NCBI GenBank assembly: GCA_002682825.1
Contig: NOKP01000001.1
Location: 3,661,296-3,725,295, forward strand
DNA: 64,000 nt
Direction: 5' to 3'
Source of the DNA: Neonectria sp. B-13
Taxonomy: Eukaryota > Ascomycota > Sordariomycetes > Hypocreales > Nectriaceae
The notes beneath the pieces were generated by a model. That model was not told where the DNA came from and did not search any database. It worked only from the letters and a program-made list of their open reading frames with translations. Positions 1 to 11,065 of the stretch are shown here, one piece after another. A program made the translations under genes and the position numbers. Every line of letters starts with the position of its first letter. Positions within the stretch are counted from its first letter, which is position 1.

Positions 1-148
1 ACCCGCTGTCAGGGTCTGGTGTTATTTCTTCAAAACAGAGCACTTCAACAACTACATCACCAAATGCTCACGTACTGCAGTGTTGTGGCTCCTCTTTGTT
101 GTTCATAACTCCTCCACGTGCTCTCACATCGCTTGTCTGCTCGTCAAG

Positions 149-938
149 ATGGCCCGTCACCCTATTCAACGCCACCCTCTCCATCGTCACGCTCTCCAGC
201 GGCTAACATCGCCGTCTCGATCGTTGTCGCTGCTTCTCCACGTCTTGGGCGTGGCATCCTTCAGCTACAGCTTTCACTTTCTGACAGCCTGGGACACTCC
301 CTTCTCTGAAGCTTACGGATGGCACTTCCAATTCCTCACCATCATCGGCCTCACGTCGGCGCTGGTAGCCTTCGCACTCGGCGTCGTGGCTGATGTGACC
401 TTGTTTCCTGCCTTCTTCTACGCCAAGAATGCCGTCGCCGTTCTTGCTACGCCGCTGGAGGTCGTCATCTCAATCCTCTACTGGGGCATCAGACTCATCG
501 ACACTACGTTGCTCATGCCAGAGGACTTCCGCCTGCCTCTCCTCCCCGACGTGGGATTCCATCTCGCACCCGCAGTGTTCCTCACACTTGACCTCGTTCT
601 CTTCAGTCCTCCATGGACGATCTCAGCATATGGCACAATGACACTCAGCACCGTTCTAGCTTTTGCGTACTGGTATTGGGTTGAGCTTTGCTTCAGTCAC
701 AACGGATGGTGGGTCGGGCCGACTGGCTACCGAAATCAAAGGGTATATCGCTTACACTCACAGGTATCCTTACCCCTTATTTGAGTTGCTTTCCACAGTT
801 CAGCGTGCTGGGCTTTTCACCTTTTCCGCGGGGCTCGTCACACTTTCTTCCGCGGGACTCAAATGGGTTTATGCGAAAGTCAATGGGTATGAAAAGGCAA
901 AGAGAGAGGCTTGGAAACCTCTCAAGAAAGTAGAGTAA
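149..938 (+). CDS. FAR-17a/AIG1-like integral membrane protein
   Basis: Two exons, 149-708 and 764-938 (intron 709-763), encode 244 aa. Splicing restores the motif NGWYPYPLFELL, typical of the FAR-17a/AIG1 family (androgen-induced gene 1 relatives). The human members AIG1 and ADTRP are threonine hydrolases acting on fatty-acid esters of hydroxy fatty acids; whether the fungal proteins share this is not known from sequence. Several hydrophobic segments are visible, at about residues 25-45, 62-85, 100-120 and 140-185, and again in the last exon. The ATG at 149 is the first in frame before a basic, His/Arg-rich N-terminus; nothing upstream in that frame looks conserved. The C-terminus is lysine-rich. 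Family assignment is good; activity is inferred. Confidence 0.85.
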
Positions 939-1051
939 GTAACGTATCGACATTATTACGACACCCTGCTTGGCCACTATTGCCATGGGGTATTATGGTT
1001 CAACTATGTACAAAGAAGTACATATCCAACTCAATCGCAATCGGAACAGAT

Positions 1052-2109
1052 TTAGCAGATAACCTCGAGGATGGCAACACCAGCAACAGTGTTATCATCG
1101 CCAGCCGTGACATCCTTGCCGTCGGCGGTGCTCAGGGTAACGTAGACCTGGCCATTGGGGGCGGGCTGGCCGTCTGTGGCGTAGTTGGCACCGGGGATAG
1201 TGGCGACAAGCTGGGAGATGTTAGAATGGGAGGAAGATAAAGGATGGATATTTTTCAACACTTACATCGTGCTTGGAAACCTCAACGGGGACATAGTAGG
1301 TCTGGAGACCGGAATAGAAGACAGCGTTGAGCTTGGCATCGCCCTTTCCAGCCGCCTCAGCGTTCTTGTACGCATCCTTGAAGACAACCTTGGTGCCAGC
1401 CTTGTAGCCGTGACCGTCGGGGTCGGTGGCAGTCAGGGTAGGGAAGGCCTTGAATGGGAGCACAGTGTCGGGGGCAAGGCCAGTGATGAACTGAGCAGCC
1501 AGCGAAAAGACCTGGTTGAAGTCGAGGGGAGTGTCGAAGGGGACGGGGAAGGGCTTCTGGCCAAGAGCGGCGCGGATGTACGAGGCGTGGCGAGCCTCAA
1601 CGGTCAGGATGGAGCCAGCGGCCGTGAGATAGTCCTTGTCCGCGATGGCGGCGGCGGCACCCAGGTAGGCGGAAACACCAACGCCCTCGAGGACACCAGC
1701 GAGACCGATGAAGCCGTGGACATCGGTCACGGGGAAGGCGAACGTAGGCTCTCCGATGGCCTGGGCGCCCAGGGCACCAGTGAGGAAGTCAACGTGAGTC
1801 TATTGTTGATGTCAGTATAGGAGCGAATGAAGAAGTCATGTTAAGCAGGCAATTCACCTTCTCGTCCTCGTAGATCCTCATCAAGTTGGGGTAGAACTGC
1901 TGGTCGAAGCCGGCCGCGCAGAAGTCAGACTCGGTGTAGTTCTTGATACCCTCCGTGTAGAACTTGCGCTCGAGGTACTCGAGAGCCAGGGCATAGTTGA
2001 GGATGGCGATGTCGCCGCCAGGGGGAGCAACAGCGGCTCTCTTCTCAACGGGAGCGCCGACGGCAGTGGCAGCCAGGCAGCCAGCCATGAGACATAATGA
2101 GCGAAGCAT
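1052..2109 (-). CDS. Secreted ferritin-like domain protein (Rds1-like)
   Basis: Three exons on the minus strand, 2109-1858, 1799-1266 and 1210-1052, give 314 aa; introns are 58 and 55 bp. The protein opens with a signal peptide (MLRSLCLMAGCLAATAVGAP) followed by a Kex2-type VEKR site. A helical ferritin-like region follows, with the motifs ILNYALALEYLERKFY and, restored across intron 1, YEDEKTHVDFLTGAL, which supply the Glu and His residues of the fold (Pfam Ferritin_2). This family includes fission yeast Rds1 and fungal 'sexual development' or stress proteins. Catalytic or iron-binding activity has not been shown for most members. A TATATAAGG box lies at about 2237-2246 on the coding strand, roughly 130 bp upstream of the ATG. 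Confidence 0.88.
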
Positions 2110-2236
2110 TGTTGCTGCGTGAGGCGAGATAGGGTGTAAGTGTCAAAGATGGGTTTGTGTAGAGACTCTTGGAGTGGTAGATGAGGATTGTTGCTTGATG
2201 GCTTGGATATGATAGACTCGGTGACAATAAGAGTCT

Positions 2237-2246
2237 CCTTATATAC
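2237..2246 (-). promoter_or_regulatory. TATA box of the ferritin-like gene
   Basis: TATATAAGG on the minus strand, about 130 bp before the start codon of the ferritin-like gene. Position and sequence fit a core promoter; not proven. Confidence 0.5.
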
Positions 2247-4652
2247 CAAGCACGCAGGTCCAACATCCATCCCGTCCGCACACCAGGCCTCGACCTTGCC
2301 GATTTACACCAAGTTACACCAAGCCTCGATCAGATAATCACCTAATCATCGTCGCCCCATATTTTTACCTTGTTGTTTTTTCTAGACCAACTTGGCAATA
2401 CCAACGCCAACGCCGACACCTCCACGGTCCCGGAACCATTCCAACTCGTTCTAGCAGTGCTGGTCCTCCAACGTGTGGGGTGCGCGTGCCCATCGCCGGG
2501 CAGTGCTCCCGACGGTAGTGGCGTGGAGTGGTTGGAAGTGGTGAGTTGATGACGTCGTGACGTTGATGGCGCGGGAAGAAGGCATTCCACCTCCCGACAA
2601 GGCAGCTCTTGGTCGCTTTGGGCGGAAGCTAGCATGGCTAACTAGTTGAGGCATATCCAGGGCATTGGCTGGAGCCGACAGAGTAGGCAAAGTAGGCAAG
2701 GTAGCCTCTCGTTAGCCTCAACCACCCGCACCCGATGCCGCGCTAACACGGTAGATCTAGAGCACTCGGATTGAGGCGTTCCGAGACACTAACAAGCGCG
2801 TACGCGGGGGGATCAAGGCCGATCAACCACCAAGTTGCACCAACAAGCTCAATGGTGTCGTGCTGACTACCCACCTCGGGATCTCAGCTGCCGTGAAATA
2901 GTCCCGCCAACTTCCGGGGCCAAGCATCCATCTACCGTCATTGCGAGAAGCTTACGAGAGCTTCGAGCGAGATCTTCCAGAAAGAATCCCAGTGCAACCC
3001 GACTGGGACTTTGACCAATTCAACCGCTCAATCGATCGTCATCGGGGCCAAAGACCTTTCCGAAGCTCCCGCCCTTGTTCACTTCACTGCCATCTCAAGG
3101 TGTAAGCTGGTCTTCACACCTCACCCCCCCCGGTTAGATATACCGGGTTTACACAACACGTGCAGAGCCAGCTAGGCACCGCTCCGGCATGTTGGCTTCC
3201 GTGATTTTAAATTGACAAATACCAGCGCTTATGATCCACCAAGATTGCTTTGAGATCGAGGCAAAGCCAAGGCTGGAGGGAGATCTTGTCGGCAAAGGCA
3301 GTTGCCGTCCTGTAACTCATTCTGCGAGGCCGGGGGCCTTGTTGATCTCCATTGCCACTGCCGTGATGTAGATCTGAATGCACTTATGGTGACTCGCCGC
3401 AACCAAAAAGGTGACCGATGCTGTCTCCGACACAGAAGTGCCCACGTCGAGAGCATCTGTTGGGTGCAATTACCTGAGCTAACAGCGCAGCCGGAGCAGG
3501 CCCCAGAGGCAAGAAAGCTTGCAGCCATGAACCATATGATCAAGGGAGATGCCTCAAGGTTCTGCACGGTTCTGGGCCCTGGCTGGAATCCTGGGGTTCG
3601 AGATCGCCACAGCCTATCCCAATCTAGCCCACAGCTCCAGCATAAGAGGGTTAAACTCAGGAGGGAGAACGGTGATGTCTCGGAACGGCGTATGCCGTGC
3701 TTGTTCCTTATTTCGTTGGCACTAATGTGGGATAATATCCATAACATCCGGGCCCTTGGAACATTCACATGAGCTTCGTCCGTCTAGCCTTCCAATGAAA
3801 CAAATGGAGCGTTTGCCCCTGCCATGATGATTCACTCGTCTCCTTGCAGGCTTGCAAGCTCCCTCGGATGAGGCGATATTGGAGCGGGAACAATGGTAGA
3901 GTCATGGTGTTTGTGCCATTTCCTTAAGAGATTACTAGTAGACAACCACATGTCGTGATCAGGGATTTCGTCTAGCCGTTGCCCCTAGCAAAGGCAACGG
4001 ACGCTCTGCGTGCTCAGGGACATCTGGGCTCTCGTGGCACCACTTGGTATCGCCACTGACGAACTGGTCGTCCTGGTCATCGTCGTGTTCCACCGGATGT
4101 TTGGGTGTCTAGGCCAATTGAGAGCACTTGCTCCAGGCGATCAACAGTGACCGTAAATTCCATAACCCGAGAAGGACACAGGCGATATTAGAGGCTCCAA
4201 TTCCTTTCACCTCCAGGGTAGCACTTGCTCAATAACTTGATGATAGTTCATTCATTTGGGTGCTTGGGACTAACGCCTAGAAAATGCGCCATTCGACTGA
4301 GGTTCCCCGTCGACGAGCGGCAAGCAGACAAGCGTCTGTTGCGATCAATGCAGAAGGGGCCAATTGATAGCATTACCAATCAGTCTAATACGTCTTCAAG
4401 GCGATGTTGCTTAATGACGCTGATACAACGGTAGATGGGCGAAATCTCGATGCCCGGAGCTTGTTGTCTGTGAGAATTAAGGTCAAGAAACCTGTGGCAT
4501 CGGCGGGAATTTCGATGCCCCGCTTTGGCGGCAGACGAAATAATCGCTTCAAGCATCTCAACCCCACCACCGTCAACTCATCAACGCGTCCCATCCTCTC
4601 AAGACCAGCGCCACGCAACACCAACAACACACCCTGAAATCCACGCAAAACC
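2247..4652. other. Intergenic, no supported gene
   Basis: About 2.4 kb between the divergent ferritin-like and Sld5 genes. Open frames exist at 3229-3768 (-) and 3302-3772 (+), but the minus one has no ATG start and neither shows a recognisable domain or splice-supported extension. A decayed coding fragment in this interval cannot be excluded. I see no RNA gene. Confidence 0.5.
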
Positions 4653-5429
4653 ATGGACATCGACGATATCCTCCGGGACGTCGACCCGGCCACTCACGCC
4701 GTCCCCCCCCAGACGCGCGACCTGCAGGATTTGACGCGTATCTGGGTCGCGGAACGCTCAGCACCAGAGCTCTTGGAGTAAGTCGCAAAAACACCGTCTC
4801 CCGAGCCGGGGCTCATTTCTTCCGGTGCAGGTGGCCTTCGGACGGGCTCATCGAACGCGTCAATGAGCGCATCAAGTCCCAGATCGAGAAGGTCGAGGAG
4901 ATGACGGGCGACATGGATCCCAAGACCAACTTTGCCCTCATCGTCATCCAAACGGAGCTGGAGCGTTACAAGTTCCTCGTCAGGAGCTATCTCAGGGCAC
5001 GTATTGCAAAGGTCAGCCAATAGCTTCAGCCCTCGAGTAGAGTGTCACCGTTCTCACTATCGTGCACAGGTTGACAAGCACGCCCTTCACTATCTTTCCA
5101 GCCAGCAACTCAGGGGCCGCCTCTCCCCCACAGAAGCGGCCTATGCTACAAGACACCAGGCTCTGCTGCATAACCACTACCTCTCTTCCTTCCTCTCATC
5201 CTTCCCGCAGGAACTGCAGAACCTCAATGACACCGGCGGCAACACCAGCATGATTGACTCGCCCGACCTGGACACGGCTGTGTTCATCCGCCTGCTGCGT
5301 GACAAGGACGTCCACGGTATGGGAACCGACAACGACATCACCTTGCCCTCGCAGAACGGGGACATCCTTATTCTCCGGTGGTCAAGTGCGAAGTCCCTGG
5401 TGGACGATGGGGATGCTGAGCTTGTGTAA
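4653..5429 (+). CDS. SLD5: GINS complex subunit Sld5
   Basis: Three exons, 4653-4777, 4831-5011 and 5070-5429, encode 221 aa, the usual Sld5 length. The N-terminus [12 protein letters not shown] followed by [16 protein letters not shown] and [18 protein letters not shown] is the Sld5 helical A domain. Splicing across intron 2 gives [18 protein letters not shown], another conserved segment. The C-terminal B domain ends in DGDAELV. With Psf1-3, Sld5 forms the GINS tetramer, which joins Mcm2-7 and Cdc45 in the replicative CMG helicase in the nucleus. The ATG at 4653 is the only one that keeps the N-terminal helix. The gene stands alone and is transcribed in the same direction as the SDR gene downstream. 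Confidence 0.93.
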
Positions 5430-5848
5430 ACCGTCCCAATCCGGTCCGAGAATCGCTTTCCAAATCCAGTGTCGACGTATCCGACACTGCAAAACCGGCC
5501 ACATGGTGTGATGCAAGCTTGCAGTTGGTTTGTGGGAAGAAGTGCCAACACCTCTGTTATAACCTCTTCCTCTAGCCAGGGAGACCAGAGCTCAGTAAAA
5601 CCAACCGTCGACGAACCAAAGTGCACGATTTGGACCCGATGTTTCTCGAAACTCTGGTTTGGTTAATGCCAAGTTCCCCACAGTTGAGGGCGTTTCCCAA
5701 TTAGGAAACCAATCTCAGGTTGGCCTCGAGGCACTATTCCAACTTCGGACTTAGGAGGCAGTTGGTCAACCACGGAGTTAACATATCGTAATCCTCGCGA
5801 TGACTTCAACGATACTGGATCCTGTCGAACCCCTCTGAGTTTAAAGGG
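5430..5848. other. Intergenic between Sld5 and SDR genes
   Basis: About 0.4 kb. Open frames here are antisense or short and lack domain features. I see nothing beyond a 3' region and a promoter. Confidence 0.5.
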
Positions 5849-5854
5849 TATAAA
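5849..5854 (+). promoter_or_regulatory. TATA box upstream of SDR gene
   Basis: TATAAA about 105 bp before the ATG at 5957, at a normal distance for a fungal core promoter. Confidence 0.5.
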
Positions 5855-5956
5855 GCTTCACGGATGTTCTTACCACGGCTGAGTCTCTTCAGACAACACA
5901 GCAACTTCCTCTTCGTCTCTCTCAACTACTTAACCGCCATCATCATCATCACCATC

Positions 5957-6715
5957 ATGTCTACTCCTACCGTCACACCCGAAAACACCGTGGTCCTCGT
6001 CACAGGCGCCAACCAGGGCATCGGTCTCGAGATTGTCAAGAAACTCACCGCTGAGCACCCCGACTACCACGTCATCCTCTCCGGCCGCCGCCCCGATGCC
6101 GTCAAGGAAGCCGCTGCTCCCTTCCAGACCAAAGGGCTGCGTGTCTCTACACTTATCCTGGACATCACCTTCGACGAGAGCATTCAGTCCGCCGTCAAGA
6201 CTGTCGAGGCCGAGTTCGGCCGCCTGGATGTCCTCATCAACAACAGCGCCATCTCGGGCTTAGACATCCACCCCGTCCGAGAGCGCATGCAGGCCGTCTA
6301 CAACACCAATGTCATCGGCACCGCCCTCGTCACCGACGCCTTCATCCCTCTCCTCGCCCGGTCCACTGGCACCCGGCGCGTCGTCTTCGTCTCCTCCACC
6401 CTCGGCAGCCTGGCTCTCAAGGCCGACGCCAACCTTGGGTTCCCCTTCCGGAAGGGCAACTTTGGTGCGTACACGCACAGCAAAGCCGCTCTCAACATGC
6501 TCGCGCTACACTACGCCACCGAGCACGAGGGCGATGCCCGCTGGAAGTTCAACATTGTCGATCCGGCCTACTACTGCGGGACGAAGCTGAACGACTTTCA
6601 AGGGACGTCGGCTCCCGAGCTAGGGGCCATCAGCGCGTGCCGCTTGGCTACAATTGGCGCAGATGGCGAGACGGGAACGTTCACTAATGACACCGGTGCT
6701 ACTGTCCCATTCTAA
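5957..6715 (+). CDS. Short-chain dehydrogenase/reductase (carbonyl-reductase-like)
   Basis: A single exon encodes 252 aa beginning MSTPTVTPENTVVLVTGANQ. The Rossmann glycine motif TGANQGIG lies near residues 15-22. An NNSA motif replaces the usual NNAG, and the catalytic pair is Tyr172/Lys176 in YTHSK. An Arg pair follows strand beta-2 (SGRRPD), which suggests NADP(H) preference. The C-terminus ends in a short PDPAYY/GADGETGTF-type tail typical of classical SDRs near carbonyl reductase. The ATG at 5957 was chosen over upstream in-frame codons because the SDR fold starts right after it. The substrate cannot be inferred, and neighbours give no pathway context. Confidence 0.85.
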   Translation: MSTPTVTPENTVVLVTGANQGIGLEIVKKLTAEHPDYHVILSGRRPDAVKEAAAPFQTKGLRVSTLILDITFDESIQSAVKTVEAEFGRLDVLINNSAISGLDIHPVRERMQAVYNTNVIGTALVTDAFIPLLARSTGTRRVVFVSSTLGSLALKADANLGFPFRKGNFGAYTHSKAALNMLALHYATEHEGDARWKFNIVDPAYYCGTKLNDFQGTSAPELGAISACRLATIGADGETGTFTNDTGATVPF

Positions 6716-7072
6716 GGGTGCTCTACAACGGCGCTCCAACTAGTCACAAGATAGACGAGAACATGTGAATTTGAAATGATTTGGTATGTATAAACGATCG
6801 CAGCCATGTAGCTATGTTTGGTATATGTGATCATTTCGCTGTGAACAATCCGCTGCAAATGCCGCTTGTTCGTCGAAATCTCAAATGCATCGGATGCCCC
6901 AACAAAAACTCCAAACGCCACCGCCAGCGCGGCTCCATGTTCATATCCTGCTCCAGTCAATCGTTTCTTCCGTTGCTGTATCCATCTAAAATGACATCCC
7001 CGCTGCGATCCTTCCATCCAAAACTATCATGCGTGGAGACTACGTCTTCGCTGCGAAATGAGGTCATATGCT
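6716..7072. other. Convergent 3' region
   Basis: About 0.36 kb between the stop codons of the SDR (+) and the large hypothetical gene (-). No gene seen; AT-rich at the left, as expected of 3' UTRs. Confidence 0.5.
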
Positions 7073-10000
7073 TCACTGCTCGCTGTAGGAAGTATTGGGA
7101 CGGCTGCCCCAGCTGTTATCCTGCTCACGGCGCAGTGCGCGCCAACGGTACGGCACGAGGGCGTTGCGAAGGCCAACTTCGTGCATGCGCTGCTCACGAA
7201 GGCCGATATAACCGGCCGAGGGCTGGCGCCGGTGTATAGAGGGCCGGAAGCCCATACCGATGGCGCTCTTGGGCGGGGCATCGATGGGAGAGGTATTATG
7301 GCTAGCGAAGGGCTTGTTGTCGATCTCAAGCGTCAGGGCCGTGGAGTAGCGGCGCTCGGGGAGGGTGTTGGTGCGAGGGCGGGTGAGAACATGTGGTAGG
7401 TCGTGACGCTCGAAGCGTGGAGGCTCTGGGAGTTCCTCGAACGAGGAAGGGGCGGGAAAGCGCTCTGCGTGGGTGATGATTTTCTCCAAGGGAACAGATT
7501 GTGAGTGGTGCAGGACTGGTCTCTCTTCAGCAGAGGAGACGTCTTTGGCGATGTCGACTTCATCCTCGATGACCTCGTCATCCTCCTCAGGAACGGGCGC
7601 AAGCATGGGAGAAGAGGCAAGGCTGAGAACGGCCACAGACTGGTACTCGGTCTCCTCGGGCATCATAGACTTGCCCTGCTCCTCTGTAGAGAAGTGAGAG
7701 TCCTTTGGTGCAGCGGGCTGAGACTCAGTCGCCTCGAAAGCCACCGGCAACTCAGGCTCCTTCTCCTTCGACACTTCGCCCCTGGGCTCTTGCTTGTGCT
7801 CCTCCTCTCTGGATTGCTCCTCCATGGAGATGCCAGAGTCGCTGGAGCTAGAGCAACGAACAGCCTCAGGCTGAAGGGTCTCTTCAACTGGGGGGGCAGT
7901 ATCAGACAGCTCACGATGCTCCTCCACATTGACGGCCGAAGTCTCAGCAACGGGGAGCGCAGACTCCTCGGTGATTTCAACGGCCTCTTTGGCCGGCTCC
8001 TCAACTAAAGGTAGCCCCTCGGTGGTCTCTTCAACGGCCTCCTTAGTAGGCTCCTCCGCCTTCAATTCATTGTGAGGGTGGTGAGGGTGGTGCTCATGAG
8101 GAGGCTCAGGGAAAGCATCCAGGGTGGCATCCTCATTTAGCTCCTCGGCCGTGTCTGGCTCTGGAGAAGCCTCGTGCTCGACGCCGGAAACAGGCGTGAC
8201 CTCAGAGATTGCCCTCGTGGTCTCCGAGACCGGCTTCTCAGCATCGGTGCTCGGCTCAGCCTTCATTTCAGGCTTGACGTCAACCTGAACACCAGCAAGA
8301 ACCTCCTTGGGTTGCTCGATTGGTTCTTGGGGAGCTGTCTCTTGGGCTACAAGAGTCTTCTCTTGAAACTCATTGGTCACCTCTTTGACGGCGGAGATTG
8401 GCTTCTCCACGGGTTCAACTTCCTCCCGGATAGTAGGTGACGAAGTGCTAGTCTCGACGATCGTCTCAGATTTAGAGTTGGCCTTGGCCTCCTCGGATAC
8501 CGAAGCAGGAGTGACTGGCTGAATCGCTTCGACCATCTCCCACTGCTCTTCATGGGAGCTCCCGCTCTTCACAGTAGCGCTAGGGATGACAGAAATCGCG
8601 GGGGCGACTTCCTTGGTGATAACCTCGTCAGATGTGGTGCTCCCGACGGCGGTCTCAGTCTTATTCTCAGTTTTGATAGGCTCAGCCACGGGAACTGGTT
8701 CTTCGGGGTTTGTCTCCGCAATAGCTACGGGAACAACAACTGATTCCTCGGGCTTCTTGGCAGCTACAATCACTGCGGGCTCCTTGAGTTTCTCCTCCGT
8801 TTGTGGCGTGGAAGCAGAGGTTGATTTGGCCGTCTGGCTGAGGACCGGATCCATATTTCCAGACAGATCGGGCATACGGGTGTCTAGAGATCGCCGTGTT
8901 GCCCGTCTCTCGAGGGTCTCGGGCAGTCGTTCCTTGACGAGCTGGATCGGCTCATCCTCAGGGTATCGGTGGAACTCCGTCACCCCGTGGGCAATGGCGT
9001 CGGCGTCGGACTGCTCTTCATAGATGATCCTCCTGCCATCGTCGATGATACGTAGGCCCTCGTTGGACTGGTCGTGGTGCGTGGCCCGGGAGGACTGTGG
9101 GGTGACGAGGATGTTGTCACGCGGACTGATGCTATCAGTATCCACCAGGCTAGGGGTAGATGGGGGTTCGGACAGGTTCTCATCGTCGGCAATGAAGTCG
9201 GCCATGTAGCCGTACTTCTTAGCCATTTCAACTCCAGATGGAACGCGCGCAAGGTCAGCCGGAGGGAGGCTAGCGGGGGACGAAGGGGCCAAAGAAGCGG
9301 CCACAGATGTGGTCACGGAAGGGGCCAAGGAAGGGGTCAAAGAGGGCTCCCTGAGGTTCCGTTTCGCTTGCTTCTTGGCAAGGGTGTGCTCAGATCCGTG
9401 GCTGCCGACGGACTCGGTGAGGGACCGCTCCGAAGACGGTCGAGTGCTTCGGACGCTCTCTCTCGGGACCTCTCGAGGACCGGCCGGACCAGCCGACGCA
9501 CCACTGGCGCGCATTTTTAGGTTGGGGAGGAAGTCGGTGCAGTCGATAGAGCACGTGTCCTTGCACAGCATGGTAATATCGGCACGGATGCGGTCCTTGA
9601 GCTTCGACTCGAGAGCTTTCCTCTCCAGGTCGGGATAGGTGTACTTATCATAGTGCACGCTGCCATCGCCGCCGGCTCCGTCGAGGAAACCGTCGAAGAT
9701 GAGATGACCTCGCTTGTGGGCAGTCATGATGGCTAGAGCATCCTCGTGACCCTCGAGGACGTTGCTGATGCCAGATTGGACTCGCTCCATGATGGCTTCT
9801 ACGGTCTGGCGGCAGTAGGTGACGGAGGAGTCGAGGCGGATGGTCAACGGCTCGTGGACAGACCAGTTCTTACCGCGCAACTCGCGGATGCGGAGGGTGA
9901 GATCATCCATGGAGCGGAGAGACTTGTCAGACATGTCACGGGCCTTCTCCAGCTTGGCCTTGACAGCATTGGCGAACTCGTCAAAGTCGTGGCCATTGGG

Positions 10001-11065
10001 GTCGTTGAAGAGGACCTTGCTGGTCTGGATTCGGTGGGAGAAGTAGTTGTAGTCAGGCCCAAGGTTGTTTCTCACCTTGACCATGACATCGACGGCGCCA
10101 TCCTCGACATGCTGGCAACCGCCGCTGCCCTCGAAGCCATTGCACGAGCGGTGACGCTTGTCAAACTTGCGCTTCCACGAGTCAATGGGGTCGGTGACGA
10201 GGTTGGAGACGCGGGTGGTGAGCTCCTCGCCGAACAAGAGCGTCAAGGGAGTGGGCTGGCGACTGTCAATCTTAATGGAGGCATTGCGGTTCTCGGGATA
10301 GCGGGTGGCACAGCGGCTGCGAAGGAACAGCTCGATGGTGTAGCCGGGGACCAGCTCAAAGGATTGGGAGGTATGGACGAAGCGGGATCGCGGGATGCAG
10401 CTAGTAGGCTGGGGCCGGCCGGTGCATGGCCGAACCGTCTCGGACTCGTGGTCAACGGGGTCATTCTCGGGAGAATCGGACCATCGGAAGCCCGGGTCAT
10501 GGCGGGCGAGGAAGAGGCCGACAATGCGGTCGGTGGCGGCGACAACCTCGCGGGCGTCGTCGGCGGTCGGGGGATACTCCTGGAAGGAACGCAGAGACTT
10601 TTCAACCAGAGTCAGACCTTCACGCTCGACGCGGTACGTGATGCGGTAGCGAAGCGGCTTAACATCGCGATGGGGCTTGCGCAACGGGTCTAGAGCGGAG
10701 CAGTCGTGGCGCGAGATAAGCTCGGCGGAACAATGCTGCAAGCGTGATATCAGGGCCTGGCAGATGCGGTCCGAGGCGACGAGCTGCGAGGAAGCTTCGT
10801 AGTCACGGACATGCTCGGGAGCGACAGAGCCCTCGAATTTGACCTGGACGTGGACGCGCAGGCCGGGCTTCTTGGTAGCAGCTGAGGACGTCGACGGGGA
10901 CGGTAAGAGCACGGGCGGGATGCCCGTTGACGGCCGGATCAAGTCCGAATTCCGGTTCTTTTTGCGGCCAAGCAGCGGGAAGCGGCGCTTAGTGCCCAGG
11001 GAGAACGAGGGCAACGACGATGCGGCCGACTGGCCATCGGAGGTGCTAGGCCGTCGAAGCGGCAT
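7073..11065 (-). CDS. Large hypothetical protein with acidic low-complexity centre
   Basis: An uninterrupted 3993-bp frame encodes 1330 aa from the ATG at 11065. I recognise no catalytic domain. Residues about 1-70 are Ser/Arg/Lys-rich and look disordered. Residues about 70-530 look folded: LRVHVQVKFEGSVAPEHVRD, an RYRITYRVEREGL segment, a Cys/His-bearing stretch (HRSCNGFEGSGGCQHVEDG) and several helices. Residues about 530-1180 are a Glu/Pro/Val/Ser-rich region with repeated VEE, EEPVxEA and APEE words and a His/Pro patch. The last 110 residues (RPRTNTLPERRYSTALTLE, then GFRPSIHRRQPSAGYIGLRE) again look conserved, with basic phospho-type motifs. This architecture resembles an uncharacterised conserved protein of Sordariomycetes, possibly a scaffold. 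It is certainly coding; its function is unknown. Confidence 0.8.
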   Translation of the reverse strand: MPLRRPSTSDGQSAASSLPSFSLGTKRRFPLLGRKKNRNSDLIRPSTGIPPVLLPSPSTSSAATKKPGLRVHVQVKFEGSVAPEHVRDYEASSQLVASDRICQALISRLQHCSAELISRHDCSALDPLRKPHRDVKPLRYRITYRVEREGLTLVEKSLRSFQEYPPTADDAREVVAATDRIVGLFLARHDPGFRWSDSPENDPVDHESETVRPCTGRPQPTSCIPRSRFVHTSQSFELVPGYTIELFLRSRCATRYPENRNASIKIDSRQPTPLTLLFGEELTTRVSNLVTDPIDSWKRKFDKRHRSCNGFEGSGGCQHVEDGAVDVMVKVRNNLGPDYNYFSHRIQTSKVLFNDPNGHDFDEFANAVKAKLEKARDMSDKSLRSMDDLTLRIRELRGKNWSVHEPLTIRLDSSVTYCRQTVEAIMERVQSGISNVLEGHEDALAIMTAHKRGHLIFDGFLDGAGGDGSVHYDKYTYPDLERKALESKLKDRIRADITMLCKDTCSIDCTDFLPNLKMRASGASAGPAGPREVPRESVRSTRPSSERSLTESVGSHGSEHTLAKKQAKRNLREPSLTPSLAPSVTTSVAASLAPSSPASLPPADLARVPSGVEMAKKYGYMADFIADDENLSEPPSTPSLVDTDSISPRDNILVTPQSSRATHHDQSNEGLRIIDDGRRIIYEEQSDADAIAHGVTEFHRYPEDEPIQLVKERLPETLERRATRRSLDTRMPDLSGNMDPVLSQTAKSTSASTPQTEEKLKEPAVIVAAKKPEESVVVPVAIAETNPEEPVPVAEPIKTENKTETAVGSTTSDEVITKEVAPAISVIPSATVKSGSSHEEQWEMVEAIQPVTPASVSEEAKANSKSETIVETSTSSPTIREEVEPVEKPISAVKEVTNEFQEKTLVAQETAPQEPIEQPKEVLAGVQVDVKPEMKAEPSTDAEKPVSETTRAISEVTPVSGVEHEASPEPDTAEELNEDATLDAFPEPPHEHHPHHPHNELKAEEPTKEAVEETTEGLPLVEEPAKEAVEITEESALPVAETSAVNVEEHRELSDTAPPVEETLQPEAVRCSSSSDSGISMEEQSREEEHKQEPRGEVSKEKEPELPVAFEATESQPAAPKDSHFSTEEQGKSMMPEETEYQSVAVLSLASSPMLAPVPEEDDEVIEDEVDIAKDVSSAEERPVLHHSQSVPLEKIITHAERFPAPSSFEELPEPPRFERHDLPHVLTRPRTNTLPERRYSTALTLEIDNKPFASHNTSPIDAPPKSAIGMGFRPSIHRRQPSAGYIGLREQRMHEVGLRNALVPYRWRALRREQDNSWGSRPNTSYSEQ

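Noticed and set aside
3229..3772. Overlapping open frames on both strands (179 and 156 codons)
   Set aside because: The minus frame lacks an ATG start and neither shows a domain, splice support or coding-like composition.
9746..10693. Long plus-strand frame of 315 codons
   Set aside because: Antisense shadow of the 1330-residue protein; Gly/Val/Ala-rich as expected from the complement of its codons.
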